DNA of 64,000 nt, taken from Methylocella silvestris BL2 (lineage in GTDB: Bacteria; Pseudomonadota; Alphaproteobacteria; Rhizobiales; Beijerinckiaceae). Location of the stretch: the NCBI RefSeq assembly GCF_000021745.1, contig NC_011666.1, positions 1 to 64,000 on the forward strand. The letters are read 5' to 3'. Below are positions 47,389-55,870 of this stretch, one piece after another. The position numbers were made by a program, and so were the translations under genes. The notes below the pieces were generated by a model, which was given only the letters and a program-made list of their open reading frames with translations, was not told the DNA's origin and searched no databases. Position 1 is the stretch's first letter. The number at the start of each line of letters is the position of its first letter.

Positions 47389-47805
47389 GTGGACGAGAGG
47401 CTTCGCAAGGCAAAGCGCATACTCAAGGCTTCTACCGGGTTCGATCGGCTGGCCGAATGGCGTATGGCGGACGTCGGTCGACGCGCAGCCGAACTCAACC
47501 GAAGACGAGAGGAGCTGACAGCGTTTATGGCGGCCGAGGATTCCTTTGAGGGCCTTTTCGCGGAGGCAATGATGCGTCGCTTTGATCAAATCGAGAGGCA
47601 TCGCGTTCGTCTGGGCTTGGAGATCGCCGCCGAGACCGACCGCCGCCTTGACGCGAGGGGACAGTTGCGTCGGGCGCAGACGCTTGTCGATCATCTTGGT
47701 CGAGATCAACGCGGCCGCGACGAAAGGACGTTGCTTGAAGAGATGATCGAGGCTTTCGCGCAAATCGGGACGCAAGGTCCCGGCAAGTTTGAAGGATCAT
47801 CTTAG
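47389..47805 (+). CDS. FliJ-like coiled-coil protein (tentative)
   Basis: The 138-residue protein is almost entirely charged helix (RAAELNRRREELTAFMAAED, RVRLGLEIAAETDRRLDARG), the character of FliJ, the export ATPase stalk. Sequence alone cannot establish it, since FliJ is poorly conserved. The GTG at 47389 is used. It follows fliR by 87 nt and precedes the FlgJ-like gene by 28 nt. Confidence 0.5.
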   Translation: MDERLRKAKRILKASTGFDRLAEWRMADVGRRAAELNRRREELTAFMAAEDSFEGLFAEAMMRRFDQIERHRVRLGLEIAAETDRRLDARGQLRRAQTLVDHLGRDQRGRDERTLLEEMIEAFAQIGTQGPGKFEGSS

Positions 47806-47833
47806 AGAGGCTTTCGCGGAAGGGGAGAAAAGC

Positions 47834-48325
47834 GTGTCCATCAAGCCGGTCTCGGACATCGTGCTCGACGTCGCTAGAGCCGCCAATCCTGTTCAGGTCG
47901 CGGCGGCCGCCGGACGATTGTCGAGTCTTCGCCCTTCCTTGGCGTCGAGCGGCGAGTTTTCTCAATTCATCGCGTCGGGGGCGCCCGAAGCGACCGGCGG
48001 AGGCGGCTTCGCCGTGTGGAGCGACCCTCCTTCTTTCAGCGCGCCTGCGCCGCAATCGGACCCAGGCGCGAAAGCATATAAGGCACTTGAGGAGTTCTTT
48101 CTGCAAGGCGTCGTCGAAACCCTATTGCCCAAAGGGGAGGGCCTGTTCGGCGCGGGAACCGCGGGAGATGTGTGGCGATCGATGTTGGCCGAGCAATTGG
48201 CGAAACAGATCGGAAAATCGATCGATCTCGGCTTGGCGAAATCAAAATCGCCCACATCTGCGGCGCAAAAGAGCGCAACATTTGCGCATCCTTCGATTGT
48301 CGATGCGAGTCAGGGACAGTCTTGA
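47834..48325 (+). CDS. FlgJ N-terminal-like rod-binding protein
   Basis: The 163-residue protein has a disordered N-terminus and the rod-binding domain YKALEEFFLQGVVETLLPKG followed by SMLAEQLAKQIGKSIDLGLA, the pattern of the FlgJ N-terminal (rod cap) domain. It lacks the muramidase domain of enteric FlgJ; a separate transglycosylase is encoded at 36700. GTG 47834 has GGGGAG 6 nt upstream and is preferred to an ATG at 47789 that would overlap the previous gene. Confidence 0.72.
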   Translation: MSIKPVSDIVLDVARAANPVQVAAAAGRLSSLRPSLASSGEFSQFIASGAPEATGGGGFAVWSDPPSFSAPAPQSDPGAKAYKALEEFFLQGVVETLLPKGEGLFGAGTAGDVWRSMLAEQLAKQIGKSIDLGLAKSKSPTSAAQKSATFAHPSIVDASQGQS

Positions 48326-48327
48326 CG

Positions 48328-48864
48328 ATGGACCCAACTGCACCCCGGATCGATCCCGGCGCGCGCTCCCCCGCGACGCAAAACCTTGAATCGCCAATCC
48401 AAGGCGCCGCTCATACGCGCGAGGCCTCGGCGTCTCTTGGCGGCTATCCTTTACAAACAGCAGAACTGGGGAACGCCCTCGATGACGCTCAGCAAAGGCT
48501 GGCGATGGAGGCCCTTCTGCGCGCAATCGAAAGGCTTGAACGCACGATCACCCTTGAAACCGGCGCGTTAGACCGGAACAATCTCGCCGCGTTACATGAA
48601 TTTAACCATATGAAGAGCCATGGACTTTTGGAGCTAAAGCGGGCGATCGACGCTTGCCAGACGGTTGATCGGGCGACTTTCGAGGAAGAGGCGAAAGCCG
48701 CGCTGGCCGGTTTCCGCGCGAAGCTCGAACGCAATCTGGATGGTTTGCGGATGCAGTTGCGGGCCGTCAGCGAGATTGCATCGATCATAGCGCGCGCGAT
48801 CGAGGACCATGAATCCGATGGAACCTACACCGCGATACGCGAGGCGAAGGTCGAAATTCAATGA
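48328..48864 (+). CDS. FlgN-like export chaperone (tentative)
   Basis: The 178-residue soluble protein has a disordered N-terminal 45 residues and a helical body (AMEALLRAIERLERTITLE, FNHMKSHGLLELKRAIDA) resembling FlgN, the chaperone for FlgK and FlgL. Similarity is at the level of helix pattern. It starts 2 nt after the FlgJ-like gene and overlaps the next by 4 nt, so all three are co-expressed. Confidence 0.55.
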   Translation: MDPTAPRIDPGARSPATQNLESPIQGAAHTREASASLGGYPLQTAELGNALDDAQQRLAMEALLRAIERLERTITLETGALDRNNLAALHEFNHMKSHGLLELKRAIDACQTVDRATFEEEAKAALAGFRAKLERNLDGLRMQLRAVSEIASIIARAIEDHESDGTYTAIREAKVEIQ

Positions 48865-49310
48865 TCCGGATTGCGGCGAGCTGCGCATGGATTTTGACGG
48901 TGACATTGACCGCGACCTATCTGGGCGCGACATGGAAATCGACCGCGGAGCAATCAACGGATTCGCCGCATTCGCCCGAACGTCTCGATCGCAAAAAGAC
49001 AGAGCCGATCAGCGTGCCCGTAATCGCCGACGGAAATGTCGCCGGCTATGTTGTGGCTCAGTTCATTTATCTCATCGATCCCGAAGCATTGAATCGTTTG
49101 GCGGCGGCGCCGGACGCCTTCATTACGGACGAGGCGTTTCGGAAACTCTATGTTGAGAAGATCGATTTCGCGCATCTCGAGAAATATGACCTGCCGGCGT
49201 TGACGCGCTTTCTCACCACGCAAGTGAACAGGCGGCTCGGCGCCGATATTATCAAGGATATTCTTGTGGATCAGTTCAACTTCGTTTCCAAAAGCGATAT
49301 ATCAAAGTAG
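48861..49310 (+). CDS. Second FliL-like membrane-anchored protein (tentative)
   Basis: The 149-residue product has one N-terminal membrane segment (CAWILTVTLTATYLGATW) and a periplasmic domain with VPVIADGNVAGYVVAQFIYLID and a C-terminal helix (FLTTQVNRRLGADIIKDIL) like FliL stomatin-type domains. Another FliL-like gene exists at 27885, so this could be a paralogue with a stator-related role. It is coupled to the FlgN-like gene by an ATGA overlap. Confidence 0.5.
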   Translation: MIRIAASCAWILTVTLTATYLGATWKSTAEQSTDSPHSPERLDRKKTEPISVPVIADGNVAGYVVAQFIYLIDPEALNRLAAAPDAFITDEAFRKLYVEKIDFAHLEKYDLPALTRFLTTQVNRRLGADIIKDILVDQFNFVSKSDISK

Positions 49311-49465
49311 AGGGTTGCGGTCGCGACAGCGCGGGCTCGAATGTCGGAGGATGGCGCCGAATGAGAAACGATCACGGACGCGCCTGTTGTCGCTTTCCTT
49401 CTGGCGCAGCGCCAAATCCGAGGGACTCAACTGGCGGCGCGCCGATCTCTGCGCGCTCGAACTTG

Positions 49466-50113
49466 ATGATGGAACAGAGCCACGCGTCAAAACGGGGCAA
49501 TTTCCTATTCGGATGGAATGATCCGACTCCTGCGGCGGCGCGAGTGAAAGCGCTGCTTGTTGATGGAAAGGCGATTGAGATGGTGTTCGAGCGGTTAACC
49601 TGGATTGGCTTCATGATTGTGGCCGCGGGATGGGCATTGTTGTTTTCATCGCCGCAGCTGCACTATGCCATGCCGCGGTTTCCGGGGCAGGTCGGCGAGT
49701 CGGGCGCCCTCGACTTTGCGCTGGTGGCGCAAAGCGTCATTTTCTGCGGGCTGGGCCTCGCGATCATCGGCGCTTTGCAGACGGGATTTGGCGCCTTGAA
49801 CAAGTTCTTCGAGGCGGTCATGGCGCGTTCGCAACTGACGAGCAGCCGCGTTCCGGCGCCTGCTCCGCCCCCACAAAATTCCGCTGGCCGGCCTTCGGCA
49901 TCGGCTCCGCTTCAGCCGTCGCTGAGACCTGCGCCTCAGCCAAAGGCCGTGAGCGCGAAGGCGAGGCCAGAAAACGCCAGGAAGATTCTTGAGCGCGGAT
50001 GGGTGAAAGATCGCGCTTATGTCCAATTCGGGGATGGCAGCGTTGAGGTCGAGACCTTGCTTGGCCGCCGCATGTTTTCGTCGCTCCACGAAGCACAGGA
50101 ATTCATCGCCTAA
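49466..50113 (+). CDS. Uncharacterised two-helix membrane protein
   Basis: No family is recognised. The 215-residue product has two membrane segments (TWIGFMIVAAGWALLF and FALVAQSVIFCGLGLAIIGAL), a Pro/Ala-rich linker and a small C-terminal domain (KDRAYVQFGDGSVEVETLLGR, ending SLHEAQEFIA). ATG 49466 is a guess; the frame is open to 49361 and an internal start near the first helix is possible. It lies at the 3' end of the flagellar locus on the same strand. Confidence 0.6.
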   Translation: MMEQSHASKRGNFLFGWNDPTPAAARVKALLVDGKAIEMVFERLTWIGFMIVAAGWALLFSSPQLHYAMPRFPGQVGESGALDFALVAQSVIFCGLGLAIIGALQTGFGALNKFFEAVMARSQLTSSRVPAPAPPPQNSAGRPSASAPLQPSLRPAPQPKAVSAKARPENARKILERGWVKDRAYVQFGDGSVEVETLLGRRMFSSLHEAQEFIA

Positions 50114-50214
50114 GATCGATAGTGGCGCGGGCCGGCGAGAGTCATCGCGTGCACAGGAGGCGAGGGCGCTCGCGGTAACGGCCTGGAGCGTCAATTTGGT
50201 GGGAGAGCGTCGTC

Positions 50215-50874
50215 ATGGAGATTAGAGGCAAATTGTTGAGAAAGGCGAGACCGGAAACGGGCGGGGCGCCGCGCCCCCCGTTCCCGGCGTCGGACGGGGC
50301 GGGGCGGCGCGCGGGTTTTCGACTCGGCTTTGCTGGCGCCGCAAAATCCTTTGCGTCGACGTCAGCGAAAGTTTCCACGAGTCGCGCAGCGACGCAGACG
50401 GTCGATCGTGGGTTGATCGCAGCTGGCGTCGTCGTTGCGGTCGGGTCGGTGAGCTTTGCCGCTGTCATGATTTCCAGAGACAACAGCCACCCACTCTTTG
50501 GCGGCGTCGAACATCTGATGATCTTCGCGCAGCCGATTGGAGGATCGCACAACCACTCCGAACCCGCCGAGTCTCAAAAGCATCCTGTAGATTACAGCGC
50601 GACCGGTTCGATCGATCAATCTGGCCATATGGACGTGGCGGCGGGGGCGGCAAAACGCGGAGAGACGAGCGCGGCGGCGCCGCGGGGAGCCCTCAAAGGG
50701 TATGTGGTGAGCTTCTCCGCCAAAGACGCGATTATGGTGCAGAGTGCAAAAGGCAGCTTTGCGGCGGCGCCGGGGACGGCGCTGCCCGACGCAGGACGGA
50801 TCCTCTCGATCGAGAATCGCAACGGCCGATGGGTGGTTGTCACGGAACGGGGAACGATCACGGAAGCCTATTAG
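50215..50874 (+). CDS. Uncharacterised single-pass membrane protein
   Basis: The 219-residue protein has a basic disordered cytoplasmic N-terminus, one membrane helix (GLIAAGVVVAVGSVSFAAVM, about residues 67-86), a His/Ser-rich periplasmic linker and a C-terminal beta-rich domain (GYVVSFSAKDAIMVQSAKGS, then NRNGRWVVVTERGTI). No family is recognised. The compact C-terminal domain and its position suggest a cell-envelope role near the motor, which is inference. Confidence 0.6.
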   Translation: MEIRGKLLRKARPETGGAPRPPFPASDGAGRRAGFRLGFAGAAKSFASTSAKVSTSRAATQTVDRGLIAAGVVVAVGSVSFAAVMISRDNSHPLFGGVEHLMIFAQPIGGSHNHSEPAESQKHPVDYSATGSIDQSGHMDVAAGAAKRGETSAAAPRGALKGYVVSFSAKDAIMVQSAKGSFAAAPGTALPDAGRILSIENRNGRWVVVTERGTITEAY

Positions 50875-51045
50875 CTGTGTCCGTATTTGGAGCGCATCGG
50901 ATCCGGCCTGTCTGCCCGCGTCGGCGGCACGGGGCGCCGCGAGCATAAGGCGCTCGGCGGAACACAGGTTAATCCACGAGCGACTGATCTTTGCGACCGA
51001 GAGCCCAGGCGTGAAGGCGTCACATCGATGGGAGTCGAAAGACGT

Positions 51046-51495
51046 TTAATCAACAATCGCGTAATAGCGATCGCGGAGGCACGTCAGCATGGTCTTGCCG
51101 ATGGCGCGCGCGGGGCGCCGGGCGATAAACCGCAGTCCGAGCTCGCCGCCTTCGCGCCAGACGATTTCCGCCTCCAGCAACCGCTCCGGACAATCCTCAT
51201 AGAGCCGGATTGTGAGGGCTGGCGGAACATCAGAGAAGACCCGCAGGCGCGCGCCGCCGTCCGAACGATCGTAGATCTGGCATTCGATCAAGAAGCGATT
51301 GTTCTGATCAAGCAGCTTGCCGGACCGCAGGCGGGTGCGCCGCCGCGGCCACCCCCGTCTGTCGGAGCCATTGCGACGAACGCAATAAGCGAAATCACCT
51401 TTTGGCTTGTCGTCGAGATGTGTGACTTGAGCCGCTTCGAAAAGCGGTCCGGAGGCGGCGTCATCCTCGCGCGGATTGCGCGTGCGGTTGTTCAT
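51046..51495 (-). CDS. PilZ-domain protein
   Basis: The 149-residue protein carries an RRRTRLRSGKLL segment with the Arg residues of a PilZ c-di-GMP site, followed by CQIYDRSDGGARLRV matching the D/N-x-S-x-x-G motif, then VWREGGELGLRFI. It lacks other domains. Lying at the end of the flagellar locus on the opposite strand, it may link c-di-GMP to motility in the manner of YcgR, but the small size and context leave other roles open. Confidence 0.8.
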   Translation of the reverse strand: MNNRTRNPREDDAASGPLFEAAQVTHLDDKPKGDFAYCVRRNGSDRRGWPRRRTRLRSGKLLDQNNRFLIECQIYDRSDGGARLRVFSDVPPALTIRLYEDCPERLLEAEIVWREGGELGLRFIARRPARAIGKTMLTCLRDRYYAIVD

Positions 51496-51528
51496 GTCGA
51501 ATCCTCAGGGACCGTTTGCAAATTCGAT

Positions 51529-51598
51529 CCTCCTCATCCTGACGAGGCTTTCGTCAGAAATGGCGTCTCGTCCTTCGACAAGCTCAGGATGAGAGGAT
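51529..51598. repeat. REP-like inverted repeat
   Basis: CCTCATCCTGAC (51532-51543) and the complementary CTCAGGATGAG (from 51583) face each other across about 39 nt that include CCTTCGACAAG. Elements with this CCTTCGACAAGCTCAGGATGAG core are common between genes in alphaproteobacteria. It sits upstream of the PilZ gene. Confidence 0.7.
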
Positions 51599-52262
51599 GC
51601 GTTCGGAGCACGGCCGTTAACGCCCTCGCGGCTGGAGACGGGCTCTTTGAGCCCTCTCTCCAGTCGCCGCTTCCATTGCATTCGCTTTGCGAACCGCTTC
51701 GCTTGCAACGGAACCTCGGGCGTCCTTCCGCTCATCACGCGGGCTCTTGGAGGAAGCGAGCATTTTCAAACGGTCTCAAAAGCTGGCCGCTCTGCTTCCA
51801 GCGGTTGCTAGGCTACCGCGTTTTCGGCTGCGTTTGAACAATCGCTTTTGCAGGTTCATCTTGTGGTAAACGCCGGCGTTGCGGTTTGCGCAACTTGTCC
51901 AGGACGCGAAGCATCTTGGTTAACGGCGCTGCATTTTTTGTTTTGCAGCGAATTCGTCTTGCGGAGGGGGCGTCCCCCGACCCCGGCAAAGACAAGACGC
52001 CGAATGGAGCGCGACGTCTTTTTTTGATTTTTCACTTTTGTCGCCAAGGCCAAACAAGCCTGTCGCGGTGATAGCGCTTCCGGGCCGGCCGGAGGCTGTT
52101 TCAGCAATCAATTGGCGGCGCGGCAAGTTGCACCGCCGGCATTTTACGCGACGGAACGCCGCGTAACGGCAAAGCTCGCTTGCTCATCCTGTATCGACTG
52201 GAATATATTGACGCATCCGTCCAGCGCCTCTGCGTTGCGTCATCCACAAAGGAATTTCGGAC
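51599..52262. other. 664-bp intergenic region before modA
   Basis: No convincing gene was found. A weak hairpin with AAGACG/CGTCTT arms followed by a T-run ends near 52025, and a GGGGG-CGT-CCCCC dyad lies near 51966. The last 100 bases before modA presumably carry its promoter; I could not identify a clear ModE palindrome. Confidence 0.45.
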
Positions 52263-53060
52263 ATGATAATGATCGCGCGCCGCACGCTTAACGCATTGGC
52301 GCTTGTTTTGACGCTGGCCGTTGGGCTGGCTCCGCTGACCGTTGCGGCGCAGACGCCCGCGGCCGGGCCGACGGTCTTTGCCGCCGCCAGCATGAAGACG
52401 GCGCTCGACGCGATCGCGGCGTCCTGGACGGCTCAGAATGGCAAGGCGCCGGTGCTCGTCTATGGCTCGTCGGCCGTGCTCGCCAAGCAGATCGAGCAGG
52501 GCGCGCCCGCAGACATCTTCATTTCCGCCGATCTCAATTGGATGGATTACCTCGACAAGGCGAAACTGCTCCGGGCCGGAACGCGCCGCGCTTTCCTTGG
52601 CAACGAACTTGTGCTGGTCGAACCGGCCGACCAAAAGACGACGCTCAAAATCGAATCCGGTTTTGATCTCGCCGGTCTGACGGGCGCGGGCAAGATCGCG
52701 GTCTGCACGATCACGTCGTGCCCCGGCGGCGTCTATGGCAAGGAATCGCTTGTCGCGCTCGGCGTGTGGGACAAGGTCGAACCCAAACTGGCGCAATCGG
52801 ACAATATTCGCGCCGCGCTCAACCTCGTCGCGCGCGGCGAGGCGCGTTTCGGCATTGTCTACGCGACAGACGCCAAGGCCGAACCAAAGGTCCGAATTGT
52901 CGGCGTGTTCCCGGCCTCTTCGCACAGCCCGATCGTCTATCCGGTCGCCATCCTCGAAGAGTCTAAAAATCCCGAGGCGGCGAATTTCGTCGCCTATCTG
53001 TCCTCGCAGGCGTCTGTGAAGATTCTGCTCGAACAAGGCTTCTCGATCCTCTCGAAATAG
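52263..53060 (+). CDS. modA: Molybdate-binding protein ModA
   Basis: ModA is the periplasmic receptor for molybdate or tungstate. The 265-residue precursor has a signal peptide ending near TVAAQ, VFAAASMKTALDAIAASW with the first oxyanion Ser, VYGSSAVLAKQIEQGAPADIFISAD with the second, and the later KIAVCTITSCPGGVYGKESL and GEARFGIVYATDA segments. ATG 52263. It is followed by modB after 72 nt. Confidence 0.95.
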   Translation: MIMIARRTLNALALVLTLAVGLAPLTVAAQTPAAGPTVFAAASMKTALDAIAASWTAQNGKAPVLVYGSSAVLAKQIEQGAPADIFISADLNWMDYLDKAKLLRAGTRRAFLGNELVLVEPADQKTTLKIESGFDLAGLTGAGKIAVCTITSCPGGVYGKESLVALGVWDKVEPKLAQSDNIRAALNLVARGEARFGIVYATDAKAEPKVRIVGVFPASSHSPIVYPVAILEESKNPEAANFVAYLSSQASVKILLEQGFSILSK

Positions 53061-53132
53061 CGCGCGGAATTTGGCGCGAGGGCGAAATCGCGGCCATTTT
53101 TGACGAGAAAACCGCAGGGAGCCGTTCGCGTG

Positions 53133-53825
53133 ATGGATCTTTCGCCGCAAGAATGGACCGCGATCTGGCTTTCCTTGCGCATCGCCATCGTCGCGACCGT
53201 GGCCAGCCTGCCGTTCGGCATCCTGACCGCCTATGCGCTCGCGCGTTGGAATTTTCCCGGCAAGACGCTGTTCAACGGGTTGGTTCATCTGCCGCTGGTG
53301 ATGCCGCCCGTCGTCACAGGCTTCATTCTGTTGATCCTGTTCGGGCGCAGAGGCGTTTTCGGCCCGTTCCTGGCGAGCATCGGGATTGTTCTGTCGTTTC
53401 GCTGGACGGGCGCCGCGCTCGCCTGCGCCGTCATGGGATTTCCCCTGATGGTGCGGGCCATGCGGCTCTCGTTCGAGGGAATCGATCGGCGGCTTGAATT
53501 TGCGTCCGGTTCGCTCGGGGCCGGCAAGCTGTGGACCTTCGCCTTGATCACTTTGCCGCTGGCGGCGCCGGGCATTATCGTCGGCTCCATACTCGGTTTT
53601 GCGCGCGCGCTTGGCGAGTTTGGCGCGACGATTACCTTCGTCTCTAACATCCCCGGCGAAACGCAGACCATCTCGGCCGCAATCTATAGTTTTACACAGG
53701 CGCCGGGAGGGGACGCCGGCGCGCTGCGGCTGACCATCGTCTCGATCATCATCGCCCTCGCCGCGCTAATCGCCTCGGAAATCATTCAGCGCTGGGCTGA
53801 AAAGCGCGTGGCCAGTTTCGAATGA
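53133..53825 (+). CDS. modB: Molybdate ABC permease ModB
   Basis: ModB is the channel subunit. The 230-residue protein has about five helices and the binding-protein-dependent permease loop (EFASGSLGAGKLWTFALITLP) plus HLPLVMPPVVTGF. ATG 53133 is chosen; a GTG at 53130 and a TTG at 53100 are upstream alternatives. Its stop overlaps modC by 4 nt. Confidence 0.94.
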   Translation: MDLSPQEWTAIWLSLRIAIVATVASLPFGILTAYALARWNFPGKTLFNGLVHLPLVMPPVVTGFILLILFGRRGVFGPFLASIGIVLSFRWTGAALACAVMGFPLMVRAMRLSFEGIDRRLEFASGSLGAGKLWTFALITLPLAAPGIIVGSILGFARALGEFGATITFVSNIPGETQTISAAIYSFTQAPGGDAGALRLTIVSIIIALAALIASEIIQRWAEKRVASFE

Positions 53826-54910
53826 TCGAAGTCGACGTCGGCCTCGATCTTGGAACGTTCAAACTTGATGTCGCCTTCGGCAACGGGCAGGGGATCACCG
53901 CTCTGTTCGGGCCGTCCGGATGCGGCAAATCGCTGACGCTTGGTCTAATCGCCGGCCTGTCGCGTCCGACCCGCGGCTATATCAACCTTGATGGGCAGCC
54001 GCTCGTCGATGTCGAGAAGGGCGTTTTCCTTCCGCCCTACAAGCGGCGCATCGGCCTTGTTTTCCAGGATTCCTATCTTTTTCCGCATTTGAGCGTGCGG
54101 CACAATCTTCTCTATGGGCGCTGGTTCGCGCCGCCCGGCCGCAAGGAGATCGAATTCGACGCCGTGATCGCGACGCTCGGCATCGACAAGCTTTTGGGCC
54201 GGCGGCCGGCGCGCCTCTCCGGCGGAGAGCGCCAGCGCGTCGGCATCGGACGCGCACTTCTGTCCTGTCCGAGGCTGCTTCTGTTCGACGAACCATTGGC
54301 GGCGCTCGATATGTCGCGCAAGCTCGAGATCATGCCGCTGATCGAGCGCATCCGCGACGATTTCAAGGTCCCGATCGTCTATGTCTCGCACGCGATCGAA
54401 GAAGTCGTGCGTCTGGCCGACCGGGTGGTGGTGCTCCAGGCCGGCAAGGTCAAGGTCATCGGCAGTCCGAATGAAGTTTTTGGCGCCGATGTGAGCGCGC
54501 TCGACGATCGTTTTGACCGGTCCTCGGCGCTGAGCGTGATCGTGGGAGACGCGGACGCCGTTTATGGGCTCACCAACCTGATTCATCCGGCGGGGACGAT
54601 CTGGATGGTTGGCCCGGCCGGAGCTCGAGGCCGGTCGATCCGAATCGTCATCAAGGCGACCGACGTTATTCTCGCGACCGCGCCCCCGCCGGAAACGAGC
54701 ATCCGCAACGTGCTGGCGGGCGCGGTCAAGAGCATCTACGCGGTCGGGCCGCTCGCTATCGTGGACATCACTTTGGACGGAGCGGAGCATCTTGCCGCCG
54801 TCGCCACCCGCCAAGCAGTGGACGAACTTCGCCTTCAGCCCGGCTCGCGGGTTTTTGCGTTGATCAAGGCGACGGCGATTGACGAGCGCATGGTCGATGG
54901 GTCGTCTTAA
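53822..54910 (+). CDS. modC: Molybdate ABC ATP-binding protein ModC
   Basis: ModC energises the transporter. The 362-residue protein has Walker A LFGPSGCGKSLTLG, Q-loop LVFQDSYLFPHLSV, signature LSGGERQRVGIGRALL, Walker B LLLFDEPLAALD and a C-terminal molybdate-binding-like (MOP) domain with IRNVLAGAVKSIYAVGPLA. The Walker A Ser-Leu in place of Thr-Thr is a conservative change. The gene is coupled to modB. Confidence 0.95.
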   Translation: MIEVDVGLDLGTFKLDVAFGNGQGITALFGPSGCGKSLTLGLIAGLSRPTRGYINLDGQPLVDVEKGVFLPPYKRRIGLVFQDSYLFPHLSVRHNLLYGRWFAPPGRKEIEFDAVIATLGIDKLLGRRPARLSGGERQRVGIGRALLSCPRLLLFDEPLAALDMSRKLEIMPLIERIRDDFKVPIVYVSHAIEEVVRLADRVVVLQAGKVKVIGSPNEVFGADVSALDDRFDRSSALSVIVGDADAVYGLTNLIHPAGTIWMVGPAGARGRSIRIVIKATDVILATAPPPETSIRNVLAGAVKSIYAVGPLAIVDITLDGAEHLAAVATRQAVDELRLQPGSRVFALIKATAIDERMVDGSS

Positions 54911-55060
54911 GTCGACGCCAGCTGGCCTTGGCTCCTGCCAAAAAAGAACGATCTTTCTCTTGCGGCCCCTTGAAAGCAAATCCCGCCGACCCAAATAAGC
55001 GGAACCAATTGTTCGATAGATGTAAAACTGTCGAAGTATCAGGCGGAAAAGGGGTTAAGC

Positions 55061-55810
55061 ATGAGCAGATTGTCCGGCAAAACAGCCATCGTAACTGGCG
55101 CCTCCAAAGGCATAGGCGCGGCGATCGCCAAAAGCCTTGCAGCCGAAGGCGCCGCAGTCGTCGTCAATTATGCGTCGAGCAAGGAAGGCGCGCAGGCCGT
55201 CGTCGCCGACATCAAGGCGAAGGGCGGCAAGGCGATCGCCGTGCAGGGCGACGTCGCCAAGGAAGCCGACGTGCTGAAGATTTTTGCGGAAGCCAAGAAC
55301 GTGTTCGGGCCGACCGACATTCTCGTCAACAATGCGGGCGTCTATCAGTTCGGCGCCATCGACGATCTCGCGGAAGCTGAGTTCCACAGGCATTTCAACA
55401 TCAACGTCCTTGGCCTGCTGCTGGCGACCCGCGAGGCCGTCAAGCAATTTAAACCGGAAGGCGGCAGCATTATCAACATCAGCTCCGCGGTCACCTCCAT
55501 GAACATACCTCAATCTGTTGTCTACACCGCCACCAAGGGGGCGGTTGATTCCGCCACCCGCGTCCTGTCGAAAGAACTCGGCCCACGCAAGATCAGGGTC
55601 AATGCGATCAATCCCGGCATCGTCGAAACCGAGGGCACCCAAGCCGTCGGCATCGCCGGAAGCGATATGGAAGCTCAGTTCGTGGCGCAGACCCCGCTTG
55701 GTCGCGTTGGACAGCCGGACGATATCGCGGCTGTCGCCGTGTTTCTCGCCTCCGACGAGTCGCGCTGGGTCACCGGCGAGACTATCGTTGTGTCGGGCGG
55801 ACTGAAATAA
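55061..55810 (+). CDS. Short-chain dehydrogenase/reductase (FabG-like)
   Basis: An NAD(P)-dependent oxidoreductase of unknown substrate. The 249-residue protein has the cofactor motif TGASKGIG at residues 12-19, NNAG in the fourth strand, the catalytic Ser in NISSAVTS, and YTATK as the YxxxK pair, then NAINPGIVETEG. AAGGGG lies 7 nt before ATG 55061. The palindrome at 55826 and the ArsR-type gene follow on the same strand. Confidence 0.92.
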   Translation: MSRLSGKTAIVTGASKGIGAAIAKSLAAEGAAVVVNYASSKEGAQAVVADIKAKGGKAIAVQGDVAKEADVLKIFAEAKNVFGPTDILVNNAGVYQFGAIDDLAEAEFHRHFNINVLGLLLATREAVKQFKPEGGSIINISSAVTSMNIPQSVVYTATKGAVDSATRVLSKELGPRKIRVNAINPGIVETEGTQAVGIAGSDMEAQFVAQTPLGRVGQPDDIAAVAVFLASDESRWVTGETIVVSGGLK

Positions 55811-55825
55811 AGCATTGCTTTCTTC

Positions 55826-55849
55826 GTCCCCGCTAAATTTAGCGGGGAC
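55826..55849. promoter_or_regulatory. Perfect 24-bp palindrome between the dehydrogenase and arsR-type genes
   Basis: Arms of 12 bp with no loop (GTCCCCGCTAAA and its exact complement) lie 22 nt before the regulator's GTG. No T-run follows, so a terminator is less likely than an operator; ArsR-family proteins bind dyads like this. Confidence 0.55.
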
Positions 55850-55870
55850 GCTATCAAAAGGATCAAAACC

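Noticed and set aside
52180-52262. Possible ModE operator upstream of modA
   Set aside because: AT-rich bases such as ATATATT are present, but there is no convincing dyad matching the ModE consensus.
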